64,000 bases of DNA from Dendrocalamus latiflorus. Lineage: Eukaryota > Streptophyta > Magnoliopsida > Poales > Poaceae. The notes beneath the pieces were generated by a model, which ran no database searches, was not told the origin of the DNA, and saw only the letters and a program-made list of their open reading frames with translations. Shown one piece after another: positions 53,270 to 64,000 of this stretch. How positions within the stretch are numbered: the first letter of the stretch is position 1; each line of letters starts with the position of its first letter. The translations under genes and the position numbers were made by a program. The stretch spans positions 40,760,225 to 40,824,224 of the forward strand of contig CM029666.1 of assembly GCA_017311315.1 (NCBI GenBank). Reading direction: 5' to 3'.

Positions 53270-56200
53270 TGTAACATCCCGAAAAATTAGAAATTGTAAA
53301 ATTATGGAGCCCTGCAATATTTTGCAATAAACCCTAATTTGATTTGGATTTCATGGTGTTTCTTCAAGAATTTTTGGTTGAGGTTCCCTAAAGTTGAAAT
53401 AAAAAGGGAATATACACATGAGGAGGTAAATTTAAATTTTAATTTAGAATCTGAAAAGATGATCCAGAAATTAGGAGAAAGGGATTTAAATAAATCTGGA
53501 AATTATTTATGAAATTGTGCAATGAAATAAACCCAAAAATATATCTATATATATATAGAAGAAAAAAAAATAAAATGAAAATAAAAGAGGCACCAAAATG
53601 GGGAAAACCGGAGCCAGGCCGGCCATCACCCCGGCCCAGCTCCTGCGCGCGCGGCCTTTCCCACCCGCGCGGCCCAATTCCCGCGTGCGAGCGCAGGCGC
53701 CACTGGCGGGCGGACCCTGCGCCCGTGTCCCTCTGGTCAGCGGGCCCTCCCGCTCGACCGCTCTCTCCCCCTGGCACGCGGGCCCGTGCCCGTTCTCTCG
53801 CTGCCGCTGGCCCCGTCTTGCGTATCGTCTTCCTCCTCCTCCCCGCGCGACCGCGCGTGCGCCTCACTCAGACGCTTTCCTCCCCGTGGCGTCCATGCCT
53901 CAGCCAGCTCAGCCCGTGCCGTCTCGTCACCCGGTGGGAGCGTCTGCAGAGCCGTCACCGCCCCTGGCTTCGCCGCCCCCGCCTCTGGAACGAGCCGCCA
54001 CCTGCAGCTTTCCTCCGCCCGGTCACGCCGCTCGGCCGCGTGGCGCAAGCCATCTGCGCCCGGCGCGTGCGCGGCGCAAAGCTGCAGTGGAGGGTCACAC
54101 TCCAAACCCCCTCCGCGTCTCTGCCCGAGCAGTCACGCGCGACCCGGATTCCCGCTGCCCCGCCGCCTGCCATGGCTGCCCGAAGTGACAAAACAGCCCC
54201 GCCCGTTGCCAGCTCCACCCGAACGCCTATATAAGGCGATAAGCCCTCCGTTGAGCCCCCCACGCCGCACTCGTTGTCTTCCAGCAGGTAATGGGACCCT
54301 GGTCCACCGTAGTCGCCGGCGAGCTCATTTCTCCCCCAACTCCGGCGAACTAACTCCCCGCGGTTTCTCTGTCCCAGAGCCCAATTCCTGGCGCTAGGAC
54401 CATCTCCAGAGCGTTGCGAAGCCTCCCCGACCTTCACTCGAGCTCCCCGACGTCCGTACTTCGCCGTCACCGAGAGCTCCTTCGAGTCACCGCCGCCGCT
54501 CGACGCCGACCTACCTCCGGTCATCCTCAGTCCTCGCCGACTGCGCCACCGGACTCCCCGCAGCACCAGGATCCCCTTTGGCCCCTCCACCGGACCTCCC
54601 CGACACTCCCTCGCCGCCGGCCACCGTCGTCCCCGACTCCTCTACCCGGCCCCCTCGTCGGCATCCTTCAAAAGGATTCCTCATCCTTATAAGGTAGGCA
54701 AAGCCTCCCCGCTCACTTGGCTATCAGCGCTCTCTTCCCCTCCCAGCTCCCCGGCCGCGCGCGTTCGAGCCTCCGGCTCCGCAGCGCCGGGTTGAGTTTT
54801 CTCCGTTTTATTTCGGTCTGACAGGTGGGCCCCACCTGTCAGCCACTGCATCCCCGAGTCACCGCTGACCGCTGGACCCCACCGGTCAGTGATGCATCCA
54901 AGCACGGACCGTACTGACATGTGGACCCTATGAACAGTAACCGGACCCCACATGTCAGAGAAACAAAGAATGAAAAAGAAAATAAACTGGAAAAAAAATT
55001 AAAATGAATAGAGGCTGACAATGGGCCCCACATGTCAGAGTTGTAATATTTTTGGATTTGACTGGAACCGAAAACTTTGACCGCTTATAACTTCTTCATT
55101 TTAGCTCCGAATTGAATGAAACAAATTTCTAAATTCGTTTAAATTCAAGATCTATCTAATGGAACCAGAACCATATTTTTTTTTGAGTTCATTTGAATTT
55201 CTGGTGATATTTTATTGATTGGTTGTTTTTCTTTTAATGGGGTATTCCGTACGATTAAATAGCCTACGAGGCTCAAGAGGAAGATATCGAGGCAGCAGCA
55301 CAAGAAGCACCAGATCACCAAGAAACCGACCCCTGTGACCAAGGCGAGTTAACACCTTGATCATTTCTGAACCTATGATTTGCAAAGATAATTTCTTTTA
55401 AATTATGAACATGCATGCTGTTATTTTATGTGATGAAATATGTTCATTTTAAGAAAGTGGTAGTTAGATACCTATTCTAATGCTTGTTAATAAAGATCCA
55501 TTGCCATGCTTGGACATGTGAACCTTGTCGCCCTAGAAAAATTCATATTATCATATGCTTTACAGTAAGTCCAAATAATTATTCCGCGGCTTAGTATTGC
55601 TAGATAAGAACGGGGGTACCTTGCTGCCCCAAAAGCAACACTTACAAAAATGTGATATTGTTTGGGGAACAGTCATGGGTGGAATGACTGTAGTAGGTGG
55701 ACATATTATTTACTACCTCTGAAAAATCCCAAACTGCTTAAATACCTGGATGGAATGGTTTGGTGGCTGGTATGTGGTGCAGTGGATGCACAGAATGTGA
55801 AATGTGGTAGAACCATCCGGGTAACCTTAAGGACTGAATCTTGTCATGTCAGCCCGTGTAAAACAGTACAACCACAAGTCTGTAAAATACAACTTGGCTA
55901 AGTAGACTTATCGAAATCCCGGACTCATCTCACTGGTAGTGGATTGATGGGGTTATGCTATGGCAAGGGGGCCTGAAGGGACACCAGTGGAGGGTGAAGT
56001 TTTCCCGCTTTCCTAACGTTGCGGGAAGTAGGAGCCCGAGCTGCGTTAGAGTCTGGGGAAAACATCCCGCGCACAGATGGGACCCATCGCAAATGGGCGG
56101 TCACCCGTAATGTGAGATGGGAGAAAGGACTAGATATTTTGAAAAGTTACTGTGATGATCTACTTAACCACACTTCTAAGGAATTGTGTGGGGCAACGAG

Positions 56201-57122
56201 TTGATTGTCTCTTGTGGTGAAAGTGTACAAACTCTGCAGAGTCAAAACTATTCGAATAGCCGTGCCCACGGTCATGGGCAGACATGGGAACTTAACTGGA
56301 TATAGTTCTATTTAAAAATGTTTGGAAATTGGGAATGGAAACTTGAAGGGCGAAGGACGGCTCTGGTTTGGAATTGTCCTGGGTGTCGTCCCAGTGGTAC
56401 ATTAAGCGGCTATAACGCTGAAAGATGCCATATGGCGCAGATGCCATGTAATGGTGGATGGAATCTGTGTCAACTATGAGATCAACTTACCTTATAAACA
56501 AAAGTTTTGAGTTCAAAATGGCTAGGTCTCAGGAAATTTTCCTATAATTGTATTTAAAAGCACTCTCCGCAAAATAAAATGAGCCCCAGCCATCCTTTGA
56601 TAGCCATGCATGTAAAATTATTGCAATCTGTGTGTTGGCTTGCTGAGCACGGGGTCGGAGTGCTCATTCTCGCTCTTGCGATACAATTCAGAAACAGGAG
56701 TTCAAGAACACTACGCCTACGAGGAGGCCCCCGCCAACATCAACGGAAGCAAAGGCGCTAATTAAGGCGTAGGCCTCGGTGGTTAGGCATAGACAAGTAG
56801 ACCCTAGGCGTTGTGTACCTTTATGTTGCCGGGACCCTGGTGGCATATATTGTACACATTACCCTACTGGCCGCTTGCCTGTGGATTTGGGTTTGCTTTT
56901 GCTGTATTTCCGCTGTGCGTATTTGTAATCATGACATTTGGCCTAGTCGACCCCTTTTGTAAACTATCACCCGACGTGGTGCATTACAGTTTATGTAATA
57001 TAATGGATAATTACGCGATGTATGAAATGATTCAGCAATGTACCTGTGTGCACTAACTACTGATCCAGGGATTAGTGCAGTGAAACACAGTAAGATTCGG
57101 ATTGAAAAATCCGGGTCTGACA
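53270..57122 (+). repeat. LTR2 of gypsy element
   Basis: 3853 bp. Compared with LTR1 I see substitutions near 54000, 54033, 54142, 55166 and 56555 and one A fewer in the A-run near 53571. It serves as the 3' LTR of the first internal region and the 5' LTR of the second. Confidence 0.95.
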
Positions 57123-57330
57123 GCGCTGGTATCAGAGCATACGACCGTAGGGTAAAGCCTTAGGATGGAAAAATTAGGATGGCCTAGGAATACAATACTT
57201 ATGAAAGCAAGAAAATAATTTCCAAAATCATAGTATAATGTTCTTACTCGTATCCTTCCTAGAATCTGCTCTACTCTATTTTTCATTACATTTTGGAAAA
57301 GTACTAACATTGGAACCATAACGTTTACAG

Positions 57331-58245
57331 ATGGCAGGAACGGGATATGAAGGGGACTGGGATTATTTGGGCCACGGTGTCTATGAAAATGAGTTCGCAA
57401 GCATCTTACGCAAGCTTCTACATTACATGGGCTACGACGAGCAACCTATCTACCGTGGACTGAAGGCTACCATAGGAGAAGATGAATCTTGGACCATGCA
57501 GGTCTACATCTACCCAAAAAGCGAACAAGAACAGCCTCATGTCTTTACCACGGAACATCGAAGGAGTACCAGGGCCGACGCGATCCAGGACGCCGCGCGC
57601 CTCGCCGCGGCACGGCTGTGTGACATATATGAGACGGCCATTCACCGCACGCCCTATCGTTTCTACCCGTCGCGCCAGGATGGTGCACGGTACAATGAGA
57701 CGAACCTGCCGGTTGACGAGGACGACCCTGCGCTAACACACCAGGTCACTCTCACCAGGGCTATGGGCGCAGCCCACACCGCAGCCTTGGAGGAGATCAC
57801 CCTTCTTCGACAGCGCCTTACCACTGGGCACGGCTCCAGGGTGGCGCTACGGGAGCAGCTCGCCAAGACCGAGCAGGCCTTGGCGCAGGCCCAGGCAGAA
57901 GTGACCGCCCTCCAAGCTCAGCTCCGACGGGCCTCCACCCCTGCAGCAGCTCCAGCACCTCCACCACCAGGATCCGGGCCCCGCACTCGGATGACCGCGC
58001 GTAAGAGCACGCGGCCTCCGGGTCCCCGGGCTGCACTTCGGGGGGAGAGCCTCCCCAGAGCCGTAGCCCCCCACGCGCGCCCTCGGACGCCGGTGACTCC
58101 GATCCGTCGGAGTTCAGTGGGAGCCGCTCCCGTTCCAGGTCCCCGCACTACAGCCCATCTGGCTACGGGTATCTGGAGGAGTAGATGGGATCGCGATGTA
58201 CTTGCAGTGTGTGTTGCAAGTACTAAATTCATGTATCTTAGTTGA
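57331..58245 (+). CDS. second copy of gypsy ORF0
   Basis: 304 residues, same as 47600-48514 except GTG instead of ATG at the codon near 58090. Intact open frame in the truncated second internal region. Confidence 0.7.
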   Translation: MAGTGYEGDWDYLGHGVYENEFASILRKLLHYMGYDEQPIYRGLKATIGEDESWTMQVYIYPKSEQEQPHVFTTEHRRSTRADAIQDAARLAAARLCDIYETAIHRTPYRFYPSRQDGARYNETNLPVDEDDPALTHQVTLTRAMGAAHTAALEEITLLRQRLTTGHGSRVALREQLAKTEQALAQAQAEVTALQAQLRRASTPAAAPAPPPPGSGPRTRMTARKSTRPPGPRAALRGESLPRAVAPHARPRTPVTPIRRSSVGAAPVPGPRTTAHLATGIWRSRWDRDVLAVCVASTKFMYLS

Positions 58246-58486
58246 TGTATCCGTCCTTTTTATTTCGTAGTTGCGGACCTATGAACTTTAATTATTATGA
58301 TGTAATTGTAAGCCCAGCATAAAAGCTGGCTATGTAATTGTTGATATGTTTAAGTGAATGGCTGGATATCGGCCTTATGTTGGAAATTGCCTCGTCATGG
58401 TTTTACTGCTTTCTCTTGTATGGGTTGGCACCCCTTGTTTTCTCCTATATATAGAACTAGCATTGAGTATAAAGCTACCACTGCAG

Positions 58487-58927
58487 ATGGCCAGCCGAAG
58501 AACTACCAGGGCTCAGACTAATACAAACCCAGCCGAGGTAGACTCAAATCGCGGGGTTCTGCCTGAAGACCAAGGTAGAGCTCAAGACCAGGGAAATGAC
58601 AACCTTCCAAACCCTCCGGAACACCCTACAATGGCCCAAGTTATGGCACAACAAACTCAGATTTTGCAAGCCATATATGCGGGACAGCAAGGAAGCTCAG
58701 GAGGGCATAGAGCTGACTTGGGAGATTTCCAGAGGACAAGGCCAATCACATTTACATCGGCAGAAGAACCACTGGAAGCCGAGGACTGGCTTCGAGATAT
58801 TGAAAGAAAGCTGCGCCTAATTAAATGCGCAGAGGAAGACAAAGTCATGTTCGCTGCACACCAGCTGCAGGGCGCCGCAGCAGCTTGGTGGGAGAATTAC
58901 TTGGCCGCCAGGGGCCAGGAGGCGTAG
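58487..58927 (+). pseudogene. gag: truncated gypsy gag, fused to LTR3
   Basis: Starts MASRRTTRAQ as in the full copy and follows it to AARGQE (about residue 145), where the sequence jumps into LTR sequence (gcgtagacaagtag) that supplies a TAG. All of pol and most of the third LTR are deleted. The junction shares only a few bases with both parents, which fits end-joining. Confidence 0.9.
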
Positions 58928-59257
58928 ACAAGTAGACCCTAGGCGTTGTGTACCTTTATGTTGCCGGGACCCTGGTGGCATATATTGTACACATTACCCT
59001 ACTGGCCGCTTGCCTGTGGATTTGGGTTTGCTTTTGCTGTATTTCCGCTGTGCGTATTTGTAATCATGACATTTGGCCTAGTCGACCCCTTTTGTAAACT
59101 ATCACCCGACGTGGTGCATTACAGTTTATGTAATATAATGGATAATTACGCGATGTATGAAATGATTCAGCAATGTACCTGTGTGCACTAACTACTGATC
59201 CAGGGATTAGTGCAGTGAAACACAGTAAGATTCGGATTGAAAAATCCGGGTCTGACA
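58923..59257 (+). repeat. truncated LTR3 of gypsy element
   Basis: The last 335 bp of the LTR (matching about 47057-47391), ending in GGTCTGACA and followed by the target copy gccaa. Confidence 0.93.
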
Positions 59258-59262
59258 GCCAA

Positions 59263-60539
59263 GCTTCTCGCCTGGTGTCACAGGACACCGAGTTCAAAAA
59301 TCTTTTTAGTAGAAATTAGTACCTATAGCTTATCTGTGAACCCTCTATCCCAAAATTGATGCACTCGGTCCCTTTCTTGAAGCCAAGCCAAGAGAACTCT
59401 AACAATTTAAATTCCTAGTAGTTAGCAGCAGTCAACGAGGTGCGTCTACTATCCCTCATCATATAAGACAACTATAGCAGGCCAAGCCAGCCCTTGAGCT
59501 AGTCCAAGAAGGAGGACCACAACAGACCACAGCATCCATTTGATTGATCATGAAGCGTGTCACCTCGTATCAACCCTTTACGTCTATTCATCTCGCATGG
59601 TCAGCCAGAAGATATGTGCCATGTCCACTGTATCCAGCCAAACAACAACCGTTCACCGGAGAATGAGAGAAATCGGCACCACTGGCCACCCTTGCTTGCC
59701 CCTAACCGCGGTGCTGCCTATTCCCTATTGCCTCGCGTCCTTGCTGGTTGAAGGAAGCTTAGGTCATCCAATCAATATATATTTTTCTTTAAATTTCTCT
59801 CAATTCTTCTAATTTGTTTCAAAAACATGGGCTAAAATATTTATGAGTTGAGGTTTCAATGTGATGATTGTTGATTGATTTTTATTGTATTGTAGGTTTA
59901 AGACTTAGGGTTTCAATTTTGGTTTTTGGAATACCAGCCTAGTATTTGATCACAATGTCAAGTAAGCAAGCCATTGAACATATTTTTCTATTATATTATT
60001 CTTGAATTGTTGAACAAAAAAATATCTAATTAACACTTTCAATTAATTGGTGATAATTTTATAAACAATAGACTTATTTGCTATGTAAAGAAACAAGAAT
60101 TGAAGAGATTTTCTAATGATATTGTAGTTTGTCGCTTTATGAACTTGAAAGAACGTAAATGCTAAAATGTAATGCTTTTACTTATATTTGACCATTCCAC
60201 TATTTTTTACTTGAAAACTTTAAGTTATTTTGTTCTCTTTTATAGGTCATTGAGGTCGGATGATATATTTTACCAATACTGATCAACTTTTGTCTGTGAT
60301 TTCGCTCTTAGTTTCTTCAGTTTACTGCATTTAACCAATATTAGTATCGAGCTTCTTCAATTTGATAAGCATTTTGATCATCGCTTCTTTATCACCATAT
60401 ACTGCAATCGGTTAAGTTGAAGTACTAATGCTAAAAATTACCAGACACATTATTATTTAGCATAATATTAGTTGAAAACTATATATGTTGTTGTAAGTAT
60501 GATGAAGTGGTGAACCTCGGTTATTTTCATTCTAGTTTC
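59263..60539. other. AT-rich segment between gypsy element and array
   Basis: No gene recognised. The minisatellite type seen up to 43510 resumes at 60540, so this segment together with 43520-43537 may be an older insertion into the array, into which the gypsy element later jumped. Possible ends are aggggcggagcca (43524) and tagtttcgccc (60533), which are weakly inverted. I could not confirm a target duplication. Confidence 0.35.
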
Positions 60540-62280
60540 GCCCTTTACCACAAAGGATTTCAACCATGAATGACATCCAATGGCTTTCGACCACGATGGT
60601 TTTCGACCATGGACAACCTCCAATAGCTTTCGACCATGATGGTTTTAGACCACGGACAACTTCCGATGACTTCCGACTACGATAGCTTTCAACCACGGAC
60701 GACCTCCGATGGCTTTCAACCACAATGGTTTATGACCACAGATGACTTCCGATAGCTTTCGACCACGAACTACTTTGATGGTTTTCGAGCACGGACGACT
60801 TTCGATTGCCGATGGCTTCTGGCTTTCAACCACTGATGACCTTTGATGGTTTTCGACCACGATGGCTTTCGACCACAGATAACTTTTGATGGCTTTCAAC
60901 CATGGACAACCTCCAATGGTTTATGACCACAGATGACTTCCGATAGCTTTCGACCACGAACTACTTTGATGGTTTTCGAGCACGGACGACTTTCGATTGC
61001 CAATGGCTTCTGGCTTTCAACCACTGACGACCTTTGATGGTTTTCGACCACGATGGCTTTCGACCACAGATAACTTTTGATGACTTTCAACCATGGACAA
61101 CCTCCAATGGCTTTTGACCATGATGGTTTTTAGCCATAGATGACTCTCGATGGCTTTCAACCAAGAACTACTTCAATGGCTTTCGAGCACAGACAACTTC
61201 TGATTGCTAATGGCTTCTATCTTTTGGCCACGAACAACCTCCGATGGTTTTTGACTATGATGGCTTTCGACCATGGTTGACCTCCAATGGTTTTTGACCA
61301 TGATGGCTTTTGACCACGAACAACCTCCGATTACTTTCGACCACGGACAACGTTCAATGACTTTTGACCACGATGGCTTTCAACCACGGACAAACTTCGA
61401 TGGCTTTTGATCACCATGGTTTTCGACCACAGACGACTTTTGATGGCTTTCAACCACAAACTACTTTGATGGTTTTCGACCACGAACAACTTCCAATTGC
61501 CGATGGCTTCTAGCTTTCGACCAAGGATGACCTCTGATGGTTTTCGACCACGATGTCTTTCGACCACAGACAACTACCATTGACTTTCGACCACAGACAA
61601 CTACCATTGACTTTTGACCATGGATGACCGCCAATGGCTTTCGACCACGATGGTTTTTGACCATGGATGACTTCCAATGGCTTTCGACCATGAACTACTT
61701 TGATGGTTTTCGAGCACGGACGACTTCCGAGTGCCGATGGCTTCTGGCTTTTGACCAGGACGACCTCCGATGGTTTTTGAACACGATGGCTTTCGAACAT
61801 GGATGACTTCCGATGGTTTTTGACAACGATGGCTTTCGATAACACACAACCTTTGATGGCTTTTGACCATGGACAACTTCCGATGACTTTCGACCACAAT
61901 GGCTTTCAACCATGGATGACTTTTGATGGCTTTCGACCACGGATGACTTCCGACGGATTTTGCGCATGGACGATTTCCGATGGCTTTCGACCACAGACTA
62001 CTTCCGATGGCTTTCGACCATGGACGACTTCTGATGGCTTTCGACTACGGACTATTTCTGATGACTTTCGACTACGAACGACTTCTGATGGCTTTCAACC
62101 ATCGATTATGTTCAATTGCTAATGGCTTCTGGCTTTTGCCTACCGACTACATTCAATTGCTGATGGCTTCCGGCTTTCGACTATTGACTACGTCCAAATG
62201 CTGATGGCTTCCGGCTTTTGGCTACTGACCACTCCCGAATATCGTTGGTTTCTGGCTTCCGAGGAGTCCTTCCCAGCGAT
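60540..62280. repeat. minisatellite array 'gatggctttcgaccac'
   Basis: About 1.7 kb built from variants of gatggctttcgaccacgga and 'cgacttcc', in steps of roughly 20-43 bp. A higher-order copy is present: the ~180 bp starting at 60724 recurs at 60915 (offset 191 bp). Several frames on both strands stay open for 60-130 codons only because unit lengths are often multiples of three, so I do not call genes. Confidence 0.8.
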
Positions 62281-62859
62281 CACTTTTGACCATGTTGATA
62301 CTGGACTCTGGTGTTCTACTCTGTTAAAAGTAAGGATGGTTTGCCCTTACGACACATGAGTTTGGTTAAGTGTGTTTGCACTGCAGAGGGGTCCTTCCCG
62401 TTGGTCACTTTTGACCACTTTGACATCTGACCCAAGCGTTCTACTCTGCCAGCCCCACCACCCAAATTAAGTACGTCTACTACATCAATTCTACTATTGT
62501 GTCGTTAGATCAATCATGCTTGAAGTGAATCATGCACACTTTTAACCACCTTAATTTTATGTGTTATTTGATACCGACGAGGTCGAACAGCATAGGCGAG
62601 CTTGGCCAATGTAAAGACTACGCTATCAAAGACGCCATAGATCGACGAGGCTATGGATAATGCCAACGTCCACATCTACATCAACCACCCATCACATGCA
62701 TGGAGAACATGAAGCGAAGACTGAAGAGGACGACCAATGTGAAGTTTAATTTGAGGTATTTTATGGGTTTGCCTTGCAGATGTAATTAACCGAGAGCCTT
62801 CCGAGGCCTTAGAAACCAGGATATCACAACACCTATGACAGATCTACTATGCAAAGCAG
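62281..62859. other. no gene recognised
   Basis: Includes two copies of a sequence of the type 'gaggagtccttcccagcgat / gaggggtccttcccgttggt' followed by 'cacttttgacca', at about 62259 and 62386. Otherwise no features. Confidence 0.4.
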
Positions 62860-63060
62860 GCCATAGAACGCACATATATAAAGGGAACTTGTAATTTTGT
62901 CATTCTCAAATGAATAAATAAAATACATGTTTTTCCTATCTTTCTTGTGCTTATTTATTTTTGTGTACTTTAGTACACTAGTACGACCGCACCTTATACC
63001 CTGAAGCAAGAAATCTGAGAGCAATTTCTCGCGTCAAACAAAATGGCATGCCTGGTAGGA
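62860..63060 (+). mobile_element. possible LTR end and primer site of another gypsy element
   Basis: A TATA-like box (catatataaag, about 62873) is followed by sequence ending gcaatttctcgcgtcaaaca, then aaaatggcatgcctggtagg, which resembles the LTR end and primer site (TGGC.CGCC.GGT.GGAC) of Tat-type gypsy elements in degenerate form. No matching second LTR lies in the window. Confidence 0.4.
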
Positions 63061-63776
63061 CATGGTTCTCCTCCTATCTTCGCTGCGCTTAAATGCTCAT
63101 CGTCATATTCATAATATTTGACCTACTACCAAAATATCCTTGAAGAAGCTTATGGACACATTCCCTTGACACAGTCTTCCTTTTCACATCAAAGCATCTC
63201 CGTATATTTTGACACATAGCCCATAGTATTCAATAATTAGCCGTCACGTCTCCACGCATTCTGTCTCTCTCGAACCGTCTTTACATGCATTGGCCTCGTC
63301 ACTCAGCGCACCATATGCACCAACTCACCTCTTCACGATTATTGTCTTCTCTGTGCTTCCTACTTGAGCTACGTAGCCTCACTTAGACTTACCGCATGGA
63401 CCTTAGCTCTCCCATCTAGTCTCGGTCCCTTGCTATGGAGCACTTACGTTCTTCGAGCCATTGTTCATCCAAAAAACAAGCAATCACCTCGAGCACAAGT
63501 TTTATGCACTTGACTCATGCTAATCAAAACAATGCATGATGCAACTCAACACAACCAAACACCGGCACCCATGTCGTGCTCACATCCAATCTATTATATA
63601 ATTAAAGCAAAGGCAAAAGAAGGCACTATGTTCGCTCTCAAGGGGTAGAAATACCCATGTTAATCAAAGAAAAGAGAGAAAGATCCACATTGTTGATCAT
63701 GGTGGGTCTAAATTATAATGGTTTAGATTAAAAGAAAGAGTCCATATAAAATATAATCAAAATATAACTAAAATTC
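63061..63776. other. no gene recognised
   Basis: AT-rich sequence without motifs I can identify. Confidence 0.4.
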
Positions 63777-63990
63777 AGAATAAAAAGTAAAATAAAATTA
63801 GCAATTTGATTCCCACATGAATTCCTAAGTAAAATTAAATAAAATAAGTTAGAATAAAATTAAACAAAAATTAACAATTGGATTTGTATGTAATTCCAAC
63901 AAAAAAACTAAATTTAGAATAACAAATAAAATAAAATTAGCAATTTGATTATGATATGAATTTGAAATTAAAATATCAAAATAACAGTAA
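63777..63990. repeat. AT-rich tandem repeat, ~70-bp unit
   Basis: Units beginning 'agaataaaa...aaaattagcaatttgatt' recur at about 63777, 63850 and 63917 with moderate divergence, and run to the end of the window. Confidence 0.55.
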
Positions 63991-64000
63991 ATTGCAATAA

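Larger units (their letters stand above)
43538..59257 (+). mobile_element. Ty3/gypsy chromovirus (Tekay-like) with three LTRs
   Basis: Structure: LTR1 43538-47391 (3854 bp), internal 47392-53269, LTR2 53270-57122 (3853 bp), truncated internal 57123-58922, truncated LTR3 58923-59257 (last 335 bp). A perfect 5-bp target duplication gccaa flanks the whole (43533-43537, 59258-59262), so it descends from one insertion. LTR1 and LTR2 differ by about five substitutions plus one A in a homopolymer. The polypurine tract (aaggggggtagg) is at 53256-53267. The layout fits unequal recombination between LTRs of two allelic or sister copies, then a deletion from the second gag into the third LTR. Lineage is inferred from the C-terminal chromodomain and long LTRs. 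Confidence 0.95.

Noticed and set aside
60532..62204. Repeated 'VESHRRSS'-like open frames on both strands, possibly a repeat-protein gene or a CRISPR-like array
   Set aside because: The period is a minisatellite with no constant repeat plus unique spacer, and frames stay open only because of unit length.

Overview
The window looks like nuclear DNA from a grass (Poaceae). It has GC-rich monocot-style exons, plant Ty1/copia and chromodomain-type Ty3/gypsy retrotransposons, hAT and PIF/Harbinger-like elements, and recognisable plant gene fragments with ordinary GT-AG introns. I see no bacterial-type operons, CRISPR arrays, rRNA or tRNA genes. The species cannot be fixed from sequence alone.

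Layout. 1-2201: AT-rich intergenic DNA with an ~83-bp tandem repeat. 2202-9329: an old, broken Ty1/copia element (A) on the minus strand, with an antisense promoter-like block in its leader. 9330-13847: intergenic, with a small hAT element at 9984-10379. 13848-15294: remnant of a UBC4/5-type ubiquitin-conjugating enzyme (minus). 16050-19371: long inverted repeats enclosing an open Nudix-like gene (17903-18607, minus), with a hAT element nested in one arm. 21031-29225: a VPS25 (ESCRT-II) gene remnant on the minus strand; its fifth exon is split by a young copia element (B, 21483-27039). 29375-30611: a hAT-type element carrying a resistance-gene-like (Rx_N) fragment, inserted 150 bp upstream of the VPS25 start codon. 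30824-32922: a second hAT-type element carrying a chimeric gene fragment that fuses TAF10 exons in frame to TAF6 exons. 33442-39787: a young copia element (C). 40000-41262: fragments of a PII (GLB) gene and an ATP-phosphofructokinase gene, with a Harbinger-like MITE between them. 42730-43520 and 60540-62280: minisatellite-like arrays. 43538-59257: a very young Ty3/gypsy chromovirus in an abnormal LTR-internal-LTR-internal-LTR arrangement. 62860-63060: a possible further LTR end. The rest is AT-rich.

What works together. Copia A, B and C all carry stops and/or frameshifts and cannot make intact Gag-Pol as read. The gypsy element's first internal region encodes an unbroken 1490-residue Gag-Pol plus an extra upstream ORF (ORF0), and is the only apparently competent element. 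The only host-type gene with an intact reading frame is the Nudix-like one, and it lies inside inverted repeats and takes its stop codon from one of them. The most unusual item is the in-frame TAF10/TAF6 fusion exon (31495-31617): both parents are TFIID subunits, and introns are kept, so the pieces were captured as DNA. All gene identifications rest on reading translated motifs by eye, with no database search.
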